DNA from: Bog-756 sp035949055
Lineage (GTDB): Bacteria; Actinomycetota; Acidimicrobiia; Acidimicrobiales; RAAP-2
Direction: 5' to 3'
DNA: 12,395 bases
Assembly (NCBI GenBank): GCA_035949055.1
Contig: DASZIO010000033.1
Span: 1 to 12,395, forward strand
The notes beneath the pieces were generated by a model. It ran no database searches, was not told the DNA's origin, and saw only the letters and a list, made by a program, of their open reading frames with translations. Made by a program: the position numbers and the translations under genes. The first letter of the stretch is position 1, and each line of letters begins with the position of its first letter. Positions 1 to 7,103 of this stretch are shown here, in pieces.

Positions 1-206
1 GCGCGGTAGGAGGAGAAGTGCTCGTAGTCGCGGTTCACCGTCACGCAGTCGCCGTAGCGGGTGACCGACCAGAATCCGTCGGCGAACCCGTGCGGATCGG
101 CGTGCCACTGGACCGGGTCCTCGCGTCGCAGGTAGGCGAACCAGTCGTGCGGCACGGCGTGGACGAAGCTGTCGGGATCACACAGGTCGACGTCGGCTGT
201 TTCCAT
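1..206 (-). CDS. Cytochrome P450, N-terminal fragment (CYP125/CYP142-like by context)
   Basis: The minus strand reads 68 codons from an ATG at 206-204 with no stop before the window edge, so the rest of the gene, including the heme Cys loop, lies outside. The fragment has the N-terminal pattern of actinobacterial P450s: a DPDSF segment, then VPHDWFAYLRREDPVQW, then DGFWSVTRYGD and RDYEHFSSYR. This matches the region before helix B in CYP125/CYP142-type steroid or acyl hydroxylases. A purine-rich GGGGGAGG (211-218 on the minus strand) lies four bases before the ATG. In mycobacteria cyp125, the steroid C26-monooxygenase, sits beside this same set of side-chain genes, but co-directional; here the P450 is divergent. 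The P450 family assignment is strong. The subfamily is inferred from synteny. Confidence 0.82.
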   Translation of the reverse strand, partial: METADVDLCDPDSFVHAVPHDWFAYLRREDPVQWHADPHGFADGFWSVTRYGDCVTVNRDYEHFSSYR

Positions 207-267
207 GCTGCCTCCCCCGGGCACCTGCGAGAGGCGCCACCTGGCTCCGGACCTGTGCCCGCTGCCC

Positions 268-298
268 TGAACTTTTTAGAACGCGTATCAGTTATCAT
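268..298 (+). promoter_or_regulatory. Possible promoter of the steroid side-chain operon
   Basis: TATCAT at 293-298 is a reasonable -10 hexamer. TGAACT at 268-273 is a weak -35-like hexamer with a 19-base spacer. The candidate operator lies between them, a repressing position. On the minus strand the same AT-rich patch offers TATGAT (299-294) as a -10 towards the P450. This is the only AT-rich stretch in an otherwise GC-rich intergenic region. Assignment is tentative. Confidence 0.25.
277..290. promoter_or_regulatory. Candidate KstR-type operator in the divergent intergenic region
   Basis: The 14-mer TAGAACGCGTATCA lies between the P450 and chsE2-like starts. It fits the mycobacterial KstR consensus TNNAACNNGTTNNA, as I remember it, at seven of eight fixed positions; GTA replaces GTT. 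The left half-site TAGAAC is exact and the right half is degenerate. A TetR-type repressor site here, released by steroid CoA esters, would explain shared control of both divergent units. One near match in about 170 bp has a modest chance of being random. Confidence 0.42.
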
Positions 299-378
299 AG
301 GGCAGCCGCACCCCCGGCCTCTGCAGCTGTGCCGGTGCGCAAGGATGATTGCGGGTCACAGAAGGGGGAACGCGAGCC

Positions 379-1539
379 ATGCACCTCGAGGAGACACCGG
401 AGCAACAGGCGCTGCGCCACGAGCTCCGGGCCTACTTCGCCGACCTGCTGACCCCGGACGTTCGGCACGCCCTCGACACCGAGTCGGAGGGTGGCGAGGT
501 CTTCCGCTCGCTGGTGCGCCGCATGGGCAAAGACGGCTGGCTCGGCATCGGCTGGCCCAAGGAGTACGGCGGGCAGGGGAGGCCGACGTCGGACCAATTC
601 ATCTTCTTCACCGAGGTGCAGCGGGCCCGGGCCCCGTTCCCGTTTGTGACCCTCAACACCGTGGGGCCGATGATCATGCGCAACGGGACCGACGAGCAGA
701 AGAGCTTCTTCCTCTCGGGGATCCTGGCTGGTGAGATCAACTTCGCCATCGGGTACACCGAGCCCGGGGCGGGCACCGATCTTGCCTCGCTGCGGACCCG
801 GGCCGAACGTGACGGCGACGAATGGATCATCAACGGCAACAAGGTCTTCACCAGCGGCGCCGACCAGGCCGACTACATCTGGCTGGCGACCCGGACCAAC
901 CCCGAGGCCCCCAAGCACAAGGGCATCTCCATCTTCCTGGTGCCCACCGCCGCGCCGGGTTTCTCGTCGACCCCGCTGGTCACCGTGGGCGGCGTGGCCA
1001 CCACCGCCTCGTACTACGACAACGTCCGGGTGCCCTCCACCGCGCTGGTGGGCGAGCTCAACGAAGGGTGGCGCCTGATCACCGGACAGCTCAACCACGA
1101 ACGGGTGGGGCTCGCCGCAGTGAGCGCGCTGGCCCAGCGGATGTGGGTGGAGACGGCCGAGTGGGCCGTCGACCGGGGTGCGGCCGATGTCGGCTGGGTC
1201 CAGGCTGACCTGGCTCGCACCTACGCGCTCTTGGAGGCGCAGAAGCTCCTCAATTGGCGGATGACTGCGGCGGTGGCCGCCGACACGCTCGGCCCAGCCG
1301 ACTCCTCGGCGGTCAAGGTGTTCGGCACCGAATCCACCGTCGAGATCTATCGCCGGCTGCTCGGGGTGGTCGGTGCCGGCGGCTATCTCAGTCCCGGTTC
1401 GCCCGGAGCCGTCCTGCACGGCGAGCTCGAACGGGCCGGCCGGCAGTCGCAGATCAACACCTTCGGCGGTGGGGTCAACGAGGTCCAACGCGAGATTCTG
1501 GCCACGGCAGGCCTCGGGATGAAGCGGGCGGCACGTTGA
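379..1539 (+). CDS. chsE2: Steroid side-chain acyl-CoA dehydrogenase subunit, ChsE2/FadE29 type
   Basis: This 386-residue protein matches FadE29 (ChsE2) of the M. tuberculosis igr cluster along its length and is nearly the same size. It would be half of a heterotetramer that desaturates 3-oxo-4-pregnene-20-carboxyl-CoA. Visible motifs are GWPKEYGG near the N-terminus, YTEPGAGTDLASLRT (126-140) and FGGGVNE (362-368). Glu241 in the NHERV motif lines up with the catalytic base used by isovaleryl-CoA dehydrogenase. The C-terminal Glu of medium-chain enzymes is absent (FGGG). The RxxFGxxLxxFQ flavin motif is also missing and is found instead in the partner encoded downstream. I chose the ATG at 379 over an in-frame TTG at 349: AAGGGGGAA lies about 9 bases upstream and homology starts there. 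The stop overlaps the next start by four bases. Confidence 0.93.
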   Translation: MHLEETPEQQALRHELRAYFADLLTPDVRHALDTESEGGEVFRSLVRRMGKDGWLGIGWPKEYGGQGRPTSDQFIFFTEVQRARAPFPFVTLNTVGPMIMRNGTDEQKSFFLSGILAGEINFAIGYTEPGAGTDLASLRTRAERDGDEWIINGNKVFTSGADQADYIWLATRTNPEAPKHKGISIFLVPTAAPGFSSTPLVTVGGVATTASYYDNVRVPSTALVGELNEGWRLITGQLNHERVGLAAVSALAQRMWVETAEWAVDRGAADVGWVQADLARTYALLEAQKLLNWRMTAAVAADTLGPADSSAVKVFGTESTVEIYRRLLGVVGAGGYLSPGSPGAVLHGELERAGRQSQINTFGGGVNEVQREILATAGLGMKRAAR

Positions 1540-2642
1540 GCACGCCGGCCACCGGAGTCGACGCCGACGTGCAGGCAATACCGCTTGAGGAGCGCCTCCG
1601 GTCGCTTGTCGGCCAGCCGTCCGGACCGTCCAACCGTGGGCCCGACGAGGTGAACCTGCCCATGATTCGCCACTGGGTGGAGGCCATGGGCGACCACAAC
1701 CCCGTCTACGTCGACGACGAGGCCGCCCGCCATGCGGGCTTTCCTGGGATCATCGCCCCCCCGACCATGCTCCAGGCGTGGATCATGCGGGGCTTGCGCG
1801 CCTCGCTGGACGTGGACCGGGCCCGCGCCGAAGGCAAAGCCGGTGGCGACTCGGCCATCGATCGTCTGATGGCCATGCTCGACGCGGACGGCTACACGTC
1901 GGTGGTGGCCACCAACTGCGACCAGCACTACGTGCGGCCGCTGGTGTTGGGCGACCGGATCGAGGTCTCGTCGGTCATCGACGACGTCTCTCCCGAGAAG
2001 ACGACCGGCCTCGGTGTGGGCCGTTTCGTCACCACCAGGCTCGAATTCACCGACCAGGACGGTGAGCCGGTCGCCACCATGCTGTTCCGCATCCTCAAGT
2101 TCCGGCCTCGCCCGCCGGCCTCAGATGCCCGATCTGCCCCCGCCACCCCGTCCGCACGACGCGACGAGGCAGCGGCAGCTCCCTCCGCTGCTTCCTCTTC
2201 CGGCGAGCCACCTCGCCCGAAGCGCCCCCGGCCCGCCCTGACCCAGGAAAACCGGTTCTTCTTCGAGGGAGCCAAGGAGCACAAGCTCCTCATCCAGCGG
2301 TGTGCCACCTGCGGCACCCTGCGGCATCCACCCCGGCCTGCCTGCGCCGTTTGTCGTTCGTTCGACTGGGACACGGTGACTGCTTCGGGTCGGGGGACCA
2401 TCTACAGCTACGTCGTCAACCACTACCCGCAGGTCCCGGCTTTCGACTACCCGCTCGTCATCGCCCTCGTCGAGCTCGAAGAGGGCACGCGGCTGGTGGC
2501 CAACGTGGCCGGCATGACCCCCGACCAGGTCTCTATCGGGATGCCGGTCGTCGTCGGGTTCGAGGACTTCGACGACGAACTAACCCTGCCGGTCTTCCAC
2601 CCGGCGCCCGACGCCACGCCGACCGACCCAGGGAAGGGCTGA
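1536..2642 (+). CDS. chsH2: MaoC-like/DUF35 fusion, steroid enoyl-CoA hydratase subunit ChsH2 type
   Basis: This 368-residue protein has an N-terminal MaoC hotdog domain (about 15-189), a Pro/Ala-rich linker (about 190-237) and a DUF35 domain (about 238-350). The hydratase motif reads GDHNPVY: Asp53 is kept, but the His expected five residues later is Tyr58. This hotdog is therefore probably the non-catalytic half, with ChsH1 as partner. DUF35 begins with a zinc ribbon, C256-x2-C259-x10-C270-x2-C273, and ends in an OB-fold. In characterised homologues DUF35 binds Ltp2 and is needed for the aldolase. The chosen start is TTG 1536, overlapping the chsE2 stop (TTGA); GTG 1569 is an alternative. 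The protein is longer than mycobacterial ChsH2 (about 311 residues), partly because of the linker. It overlaps the next gene by one base (TGATG). Confidence 0.92.
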   Translation: MSTPATGVDADVQAIPLEERLRSLVGQPSGPSNRGPDEVNLPMIRHWVEAMGDHNPVYVDDEAARHAGFPGIIAPPTMLQAWIMRGLRASLDVDRARAEGKAGGDSAIDRLMAMLDADGYTSVVATNCDQHYVRPLVLGDRIEVSSVIDDVSPEKTTGLGVGRFVTTRLEFTDQDGEPVATMLFRILKFRPRPPASDARSAPATPSARRDEAAAAPSAASSSGEPPRPKRPRPALTQENRFFFEGAKEHKLLIQRCATCGTLRHPPRPACAVCRSFDWDTVTASGRGTIYSYVVNHYPQVPAFDYPLVIALVELEEGTRLVANVAGMTPDQVSIGMPVVVGFEDFDDELTLPVFHPAPDATPTDPGKG

Positions 2643-3802
2643 TGGACTTCACGTTGAGCGAAGAGCAGCGCGCTGTGCAGGAGGCCGCGGACGGGCTCTT
2701 CGGCGGCCTGGTGACCCCGGAGCGGGTGCAACAGGTGGAGTCCGAGGTGGATCGTTTCGACCGCGAGCTCTGGGCGGAGCTGGCGAAGGCCGACCTCTTG
2801 GGGCTGCCGGTGCCCGAGACGCTCGGCGGGGGCGGGTACGGCATGGTCGAAGTGGCGCTGGTCCTCGAGGCGCAGGGCCGAACGGTGGCGCCGGTGCCAC
2901 TCCTGCCCACGCTGGTACTCGGGGCCATGCCGGTGGCCGAATTCGGCGCGGAGGCCCTGCAGGCGGACCTTCTGCCCGGCGTGACCTCCGGGGAGAAGGT
3001 GGTTTCGGCCTGCCTCACCGACGTGGCCACCGACATCGCCGCGGGCGGTCCGGGTCGTCCGGGGTTGCGTGCGCATCCACTGGATGAGGGTTTCACCCTG
3101 TCCGGCACGGCCTTCGCCGTCCCGTCCGCCCACGTTGCCGATCGGGTGCTCATCCCGGCTGCCCTCGGCGACGGCGTCGTCGTGGCCGCCATCGATCCGC
3201 AGGCGGCCGGCGTCACCATCGAACGGGCCGACACCACGAATCGCGAGATCCATCCGCACCTGCATCTCGACGGCGTGAGGGCCGGACCCGACGACCTGCT
3301 GGCCGGGGGCGATCCGGGTCGCGGCTATGAGGTCCTCCAATGGATGCTGCAACGGGCCTGGACCGCGCTGTGCGCCCTCCAGGTCGGGGTCACCGAAGCC
3401 GCGGTCTCCCAGACGGCTGCGTACCTCAACACTCGGGAGCAATTCGGCCGGCCCCTGTCGACGTTCCAGGGGACGATGCTGCGCACCGCCGACGCGGCCA
3501 TCGACACCGAGTCGATCCGGGTGACCATGTGGCAGGCGGCCTGGAGGCTCGACCAAGGCTTGGAGGCGGCACTGGCCGTGAGCGTGGCCTCGTGGTTCGC
3601 GGCCGAGGCCGGCCAGCGAGCCGTGTTCGCGACCCAACACCTCCATGGTGGCATCGGCGCGGACATCTCCTATCCGATCCATCGCTACTTCCTGTGGGGC
3701 AAGCAGATCGAGCTCATGCTGGGCGCACCGAGCGCCCACCTGGCCCGCCTCGGCCGGCAGGTGGTCGACGAGCTCAAGGCCGGTCGGGCGGTGGTGGCAT
3801 GA
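2642..3802 (+). CDS. chsE1: Steroid side-chain acyl-CoA dehydrogenase subunit, ChsE1/FadE28 type
   Basis: This 386-residue acyl-CoA dehydrogenase is the expected partner of the ChsE2-like protein. It starts MDFTLSEEQRAVQ and carries the flavin motif N263-TREQFGRPLSTFQ (to 276) and the C-terminal HLHGGIGADISYPIHRY (333-349), both of which the partner lacks. The catalytic Glu present in the partner is replaced: the equivalent segment reads QRAWTAL, with Ala239 at that position. Its central region is divergent and lacks the YTEP motif. This fits the known alpha2beta2 ChsE1-ChsE2 enzyme, with composite active sites and two FAD per heterotetramer. Mycobacterial FadE28 is shorter (about 339 residues). 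Here the gene lies after chsH2 rather than next to chsE2. The ATG at 2642 shares one base with the previous stop; a 4-base ATGA overlap follows. Confidence 0.9.
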   Translation: MDFTLSEEQRAVQEAADGLFGGLVTPERVQQVESEVDRFDRELWAELAKADLLGLPVPETLGGGGYGMVEVALVLEAQGRTVAPVPLLPTLVLGAMPVAEFGAEALQADLLPGVTSGEKVVSACLTDVATDIAAGGPGRPGLRAHPLDEGFTLSGTAFAVPSAHVADRVLIPAALGDGVVVAAIDPQAAGVTIERADTTNREIHPHLHLDGVRAGPDDLLAGGDPGRGYEVLQWMLQRAWTALCALQVGVTEAAVSQTAAYLNTREQFGRPLSTFQGTMLRTADAAIDTESIRVTMWQAAWRLDQGLEAALAVSVASWFAAEAGQRAVFATQHLHGGIGADISYPIHRYFLWGKQIELMLGAPSAHLARLGRQVVDELKAGRAVVA

Positions 3803-4332
3803 GCACCCCCGCCAAGGCCCCCAGGGCACCGGCCGCCGCGCCGGTGACGCCCCGGGCCGACACGCAGCGGTTCGACGAGGTTGCCGTGGGGGACGCCCTC
3901 CCCGAGCTGGCCGTGCCCCTCACCCGCACCCTCATCGTGTCGACCGCCATCGCGTCGCGCGACTATCAGGACGTCCACCACGACGCGGTGCTGGCCGCCG
4001 AACGCGGGTCGAAGGACATCTTCATGAACATCCTCTCGACCAACGGCATCGTGGGACGCTACGTCACCGACTGGTCCGGGCCCGGTGGGGTCCTCACCGA
4101 TGTCCGGATCCGGCTCGGCGTCCCCAACTACCCGGACGACACCATGACCCTCATCGGATCGGTCACGGCCAAGGACGAGTTCGTCGGGGCCGACGGGTAT
4201 GGGGCGGTCGAGATCACCCTGCGGGGGAGCAACCAACTCGGCGACCACGTCACCGGCACGGTCCGGCTGCGCCTGCCTTCCCGCCGGTTGCCCCCCGGCC
4301 GCAACGGCTCCGCCGGAGGCACCGACCGGTGA
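3799..4332 (+). CDS. chsH1: MaoC-like steroid enoyl-CoA hydratase catalytic subunit, ChsH1 type
   Basis: This 177-residue single-hotdog MaoC protein contains SRDYQDVHHD, giving an Asp55/His60 pair with the five-residue spacing of the R-hydratase catalytic dyad. Downstream GSKDIFMNILSTNG and RYVTDWSG are characteristic of the Rv3541c (ChsH1) group. With the MaoC half of ChsH2 it would hydrate the C17-C20 double bond made by ChsE1-ChsE2. It is longer than the mycobacterial protein (about 129 residues), with an extra Ala/Pro-rich N-terminal stretch of about 25 residues and a short Arg/Pro-rich C-terminus. The ATG start forms an ATGA overlap with chsE1, and the stop forms a GTGA overlap with ltp2, so translation of all partners is probably coupled. 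Confidence 0.91.
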   Translation: MSTPAKAPRAPAAAPVTPRADTQRFDEVAVGDALPELAVPLTRTLIVSTAIASRDYQDVHHDAVLAAERGSKDIFMNILSTNGIVGRYVTDWSGPGGVLTDVRIRLGVPNYPDDTMTLIGSVTAKDEFVGADGYGAVEITLRGSNQLGDHVTGTVRLRLPSRRLPPGRNGSAGGTDR

Positions 4333-5516
4333 GCGGAGCACATCACGCCTATGCCGGCACGACGGCGATCGTCGGCATCGGGGCCACCGACTTCTCCAAG
4401 GAGTCGGGCCGGAGTGACCTGCGTCTGGCCGTCGAGGCCGTCGACCTGGCCCTTCGGGACGCCGGTATCGAGCCGGCCGAGGTGGACGGGCTGGTCACCT
4501 TCAGCGCCGACACCAATCCGGAAATCGAGATCGCCCGCAGCCTGGGCATGGGAGAGCTGTCCTTCTTCAGCCGGATCCACTACGGCGGGGGAGCGGCATG
4601 CGCCACCATCCAGCAGGCGGCCCTGGCCGTGCAGGCGGGAGTGGCCGACGTCGTCGTCTGCTACCGGGCCTTCAACGAGCGGTCGGGCCACCGGTTCGGA
4701 ACCGGCGTGCAGGACCGGCCACCGGTCGCCAACGCCGAGACAGCCCACTTCGCCTGGTACGCCCCGGTCGGTCTGCTGACCCCGGCCCAGTGGGTGGCCA
4801 TGGCCGCTCAGCGCTACCTGCATCTGTCCGGTGCCACTTCCGAGGACCTCGGCCGCGTGGCGGTGGCCGATCGGCGTCACGCGGCGACCAACCCCAAGGC
4901 CTGGTTCTACGGAAAGCCGATCACCCTCGAGGACCATCAGGCCTCGCGGTGGATCGTCGAGCCGCTCCATCTCCTCGACTGCTGTCAGGAGACCGACGGC
5001 GGACAGGCCCTGGTGGTCACCTCGCTCGAACGGGCCCGGGACCTCCCCACCGCGCCGGTGGTGATCGAGGCGGCTGCTCAGGGAGCGGGCCCCGGACAGG
5101 AGATGATGACGTCGTACTACGTGGGCGATCTCTGCGGGCTGGGCGAGATGGAGTCCGTGGCCGGCCAGCTCTGGCAGACCTCGGGTCTCACCGCCGCCGA
5201 CATCCAGACGGCCGTCCTCTACGACCACTTCACGCCCTATGTGCTCTATCAACTCGAGGAATTGGGCTTCTGCGCCCGGGGCGAGGCCAAGGACTTCGTC
5301 CGCGACGGCAACATCGAGCTCGGGGGGGGACTGCCGGTCAACACCCACGGGGGCCAGTTGGGCGAGGCCTACCTGCACGGTATGAACGGGATCGCCGAAG
5401 GAGTGCGCCAGGTGCGGGGCACCTCGGTGAACCAGGTCCCTGACGTGCGGCACGCCCTGGTCACCGCCGGTACGGGGGTGCCGACCAGCGGCCTGATCCT
5501 CGGGGCCGACGGTTGA
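4329..5516 (+). CDS. ltp2: Thiolase-like steroid side-chain retro-aldolase, Ltp2 type
   Basis: This 395-residue member of the SCP-x thiolase-like family matches Ltp2 (Rv3540c, about 386 residues). It would cleave 17-hydroxy-3-oxo-4-pregnene-20-carboxyl-CoA to androstenedione and propionyl-CoA, working with the DUF35 domain of ChsH2. Tyr298 (in LYDHFT) and Tyr348 (in GEAYLHG) are exactly 50 residues apart. As I recall, this is the spacing of the catalytic tyrosines Tyr294/Tyr344 reported for the Thermomonospora curvata enzyme. The segment NTHGGQLGEAYLHG is the family signature near the C-terminus. The start is GTG 4329 inside the chsH1 stop (GTGA); homology begins at TAIVGIGATDFSKESGR a few residues later. 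It is the last gene of the overlapping operon, with 85 bp before the next gene. A weak TGCCC/GGGCA inverted repeat (5519-5543) follows. Confidence 0.92.
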   Translation: MSGAHHAYAGTTAIVGIGATDFSKESGRSDLRLAVEAVDLALRDAGIEPAEVDGLVTFSADTNPEIEIARSLGMGELSFFSRIHYGGGAACATIQQAALAVQAGVADVVVCYRAFNERSGHRFGTGVQDRPPVANAETAHFAWYAPVGLLTPAQWVAMAAQRYLHLSGATSEDLGRVAVADRRHAATNPKAWFYGKPITLEDHQASRWIVEPLHLLDCCQETDGGQALVVTSLERARDLPTAPVVIEAAAQGAGPGQEMMTSYYVGDLCGLGEMESVAGQLWQTSGLTAADIQTAVLYDHFTPYVLYQLEELGFCARGEAKDFVRDGNIELGGGLPVNTHGGQLGEAYLHGMNGIAEGVRQVRGTSVNQVPDVRHALVTAGTGVPTSGLILGADG

Positions 5517-5601
5517 CCTGCCCGTCCAGCGACGTGGTGGGCAAGACCTCGGTCCAGCCGTCCGCGGTCCGAGCCCCCTCAGTCGTCCGTGGCCAGGCTG
5601 C

Positions 5602-6753
5602 ATGGTGACATCCCGCGTGGTCATCCTGGGTGCCGGCTTCGGCGGGCTGGAGCTCTCCACCCGCCTGTCCGACGGCCTGGGCGACCGTGTGCAGATCACG
5701 TTGATCGACCAGGCCGATGGGTTCATCTTCGGGTTCTCCAAGCTGGACGTCCTGTTCGGGCAGCGCACGCTCCAACAGGTCAAGACCCCCTACGAGGGGG
5801 CGGCCCGTGCTGGAGTCGAGTTTCGCCAAGAGCGGGTGGTGGCGATCGATCCCGTCGGCCGCCGGGTGACGACCGACGCGGGGAGCTACGACGCCGACGT
5901 GCTGGTCGTCGCGCTCGGCGCCGACCTCGACCCGGCGGCCACGCCCGGATTCGTCGAGAGCGGCCACGAGTTCTACTCGCCGACCGGCGCCGAGCGCACC
6001 GGTGAGGTCCTGCGGAGCTTCGATGCGGGCGTGGCGGTGATCGCCGTCCTCGGACCCTTCTTCAAGTGCCCACCGGCTCCGTACGAGACGGCATTCATGC
6101 TCCACGACCATCTGGTGGGACGAGGCGTGCGTGACGCGTGTGAGATCTGGGTGGTCACCCAGCTGCCCATGCCGATTCCCATCTCCCAGCCGGTCTCCGC
6201 CGAGATCATCTCAGCCATGGACGAACGAAGCATCAACTACCGGCCGAAGACCGCCGTGACCAGCGTGGACCCCGGCGCCCGGGTCCTCCACCTGGACGAC
6301 GGGACCACCTTGCCCTTTGACCTCATCCTGGGTGTCCCGGTCCACCGGGCCCCGGAGGTGGTCGTGGAGTCCGGCCTGACCGAGGACGGATGGATACCGG
6401 TGGACCCGGCCACATTCGCGACGCGGTTCCCGGGTGTCTACGCCGTCGGGGACGTGACGAGCGCGCCGGTACCGCGAGCCGGCATCATCGCCGAGGGTGA
6501 GGCGGCCACGCTTGCTGAGGTCCTCATCGCGCAATTCACGGGCGGTCCACCCCCGCCGCCCTACGCCGGCGCGGCCATCTGCTACATCGAGATGGGTCAA
6601 CGTGAGGTGGCCCGGGTAGACGTGGACTTCATGGCCGCGGGAGGGCCGACGGCTCGATTTCAGCCACCCTCGTTGGCCGGGGCCGAGGAGAAGGCGCAGT
6701 TCGCGTCCAGCCGGCGGGCCCGGTGGTTCGGAGTGCACGGGACAACGCCATGA
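5602..6753 (+). CDS. FAD-dependent oxidoreductase, sulfide:quinone oxidoreductase/FCSD-like
   Basis: This 383-residue flavoprotein has two Rossmann halves: an N-terminal GAGFGGLE dinucleotide motif (10-17) and a C-terminal YAVGDV flavin-binding motif (280-285). The segment FFKCPPAPYE puts a Cys at 156, and AICYIEMG puts a second at 327. These sit where sulfide:quinone oxidoreductases and flavocytochrome c sulfide dehydrogenase flavin subunits carry their redox Cys pair. Spacing of 171 residues resembles the FCSD pair. A third Cys lies in RDACEIW. There is no signal peptide and no obvious membrane anchor, so a cytosolic or peripheral membrane protein is likely. The substrate is not settled: sulfide or polysulfide, or another quinone-linked reaction. 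The ATG at 5602 has only a weak ribosome site. It may be co-transcribed with ltp2 across the 85 bp gap, but a role in steroid breakdown is not established. Confidence 0.78.
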   Translation: MVTSRVVILGAGFGGLELSTRLSDGLGDRVQITLIDQADGFIFGFSKLDVLFGQRTLQQVKTPYEGAARAGVEFRQERVVAIDPVGRRVTTDAGSYDADVLVVALGADLDPAATPGFVESGHEFYSPTGAERTGEVLRSFDAGVAVIAVLGPFFKCPPAPYETAFMLHDHLVGRGVRDACEIWVVTQLPMPIPISQPVSAEIISAMDERSINYRPKTAVTSVDPGARVLHLDDGTTLPFDLILGVPVHRAPEVVVESGLTEDGWIPVDPATFATRFPGVYAVGDVTSAPVPRAGIIAEGEAATLAEVLIAQFTGGPPPPPYAGAAICYIEMGQREVARVDVDFMAAGGPTARFQPPSLAGAEEKAQFASSRRARWFGVHGTTP

Positions 6754-7103
6754 CGACGAGCTCGGCCGGGCCGGGCGACCCGTCCGAAGCCACGCCGATC
6801 ACGCCTGAAGTCCGTGTCGTCGGGCGGCCTCAGCTCGACGAGGGTCTCTCGTCCCGGGGCAGGCCACGTCAGGAGGCGATCTCGGGTTGCTGGTGGGATG
6901 GGAGGCCATCTTCAATCTCGTCCTCGCCGTGTCCGCAACACGCAGGAGGAACAGGTGGTCGACTGGTTCGAGACGGTGATCCGGAGGCCCTCAACGGTTG
7001 CGCCCTGTGAGGGGTGATCGGGCCCGGCCCGGCGGCCCTCTGGATGAGGTCCCCTTTGGGGGCTGACCGCTGAATTCGAGGCCTCCGGTTCGTCCTCCCA
7101 CTG
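6754..7103. other. 350 bp without a convincing gene
   Basis: The stretch between the flavoprotein and the STAS-VOC frame has no conserved domain that I recognise. An 86-codon frame (ATG 6750, overlapping the previous stop as ATGA, to 7010) reads as low-complexity Ser/Pro/Gly/Arg sequence without family features. An imperfect hairpin GGTCCCC-TTT-GGGG...GACC lies near 7046-7070 without a T-tract. The stretch may be a decayed gene or the leader and promoter region of the sigma-factor unit. Confidence 0.4.

Noticed and set aside
41..298. 85-codon minus-strand frame over the P450 start
   Set aside because: It is in a different frame from the recognisable P450 N-terminus and covers the promoter region.
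349..378. TTG 349 as an earlier start for chsE2
   Set aside because: A strong purine-rich ribosome site precedes ATG 379, and homology to FadE29 begins there.
295..1578. Long minus-strand open frame opposite chsE2
   Set aside because: It is the antisense of a well-matched acyl-CoA dehydrogenase and has the Arg/Pro/Gly/His-rich composition typical of GC-rich shadow frames.
2447..3829. Long minus-strand open frame opposite chsE1
   Set aside because: There are no domain features; it is antisense of a real gene in high-GC DNA.
4128..5783. 551-codon minus-strand open frame opposite ltp2
   Set aside because: Its length comes from GC bias. The plus strand encodes a clear Ltp2-type protein with catalytic tyrosines.
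6750..7010. 86-codon frame as a confident gene
   Set aside because: The stop-start overlap is attractive, but the sequence is low complexity with no ribosome site or family resemblance.
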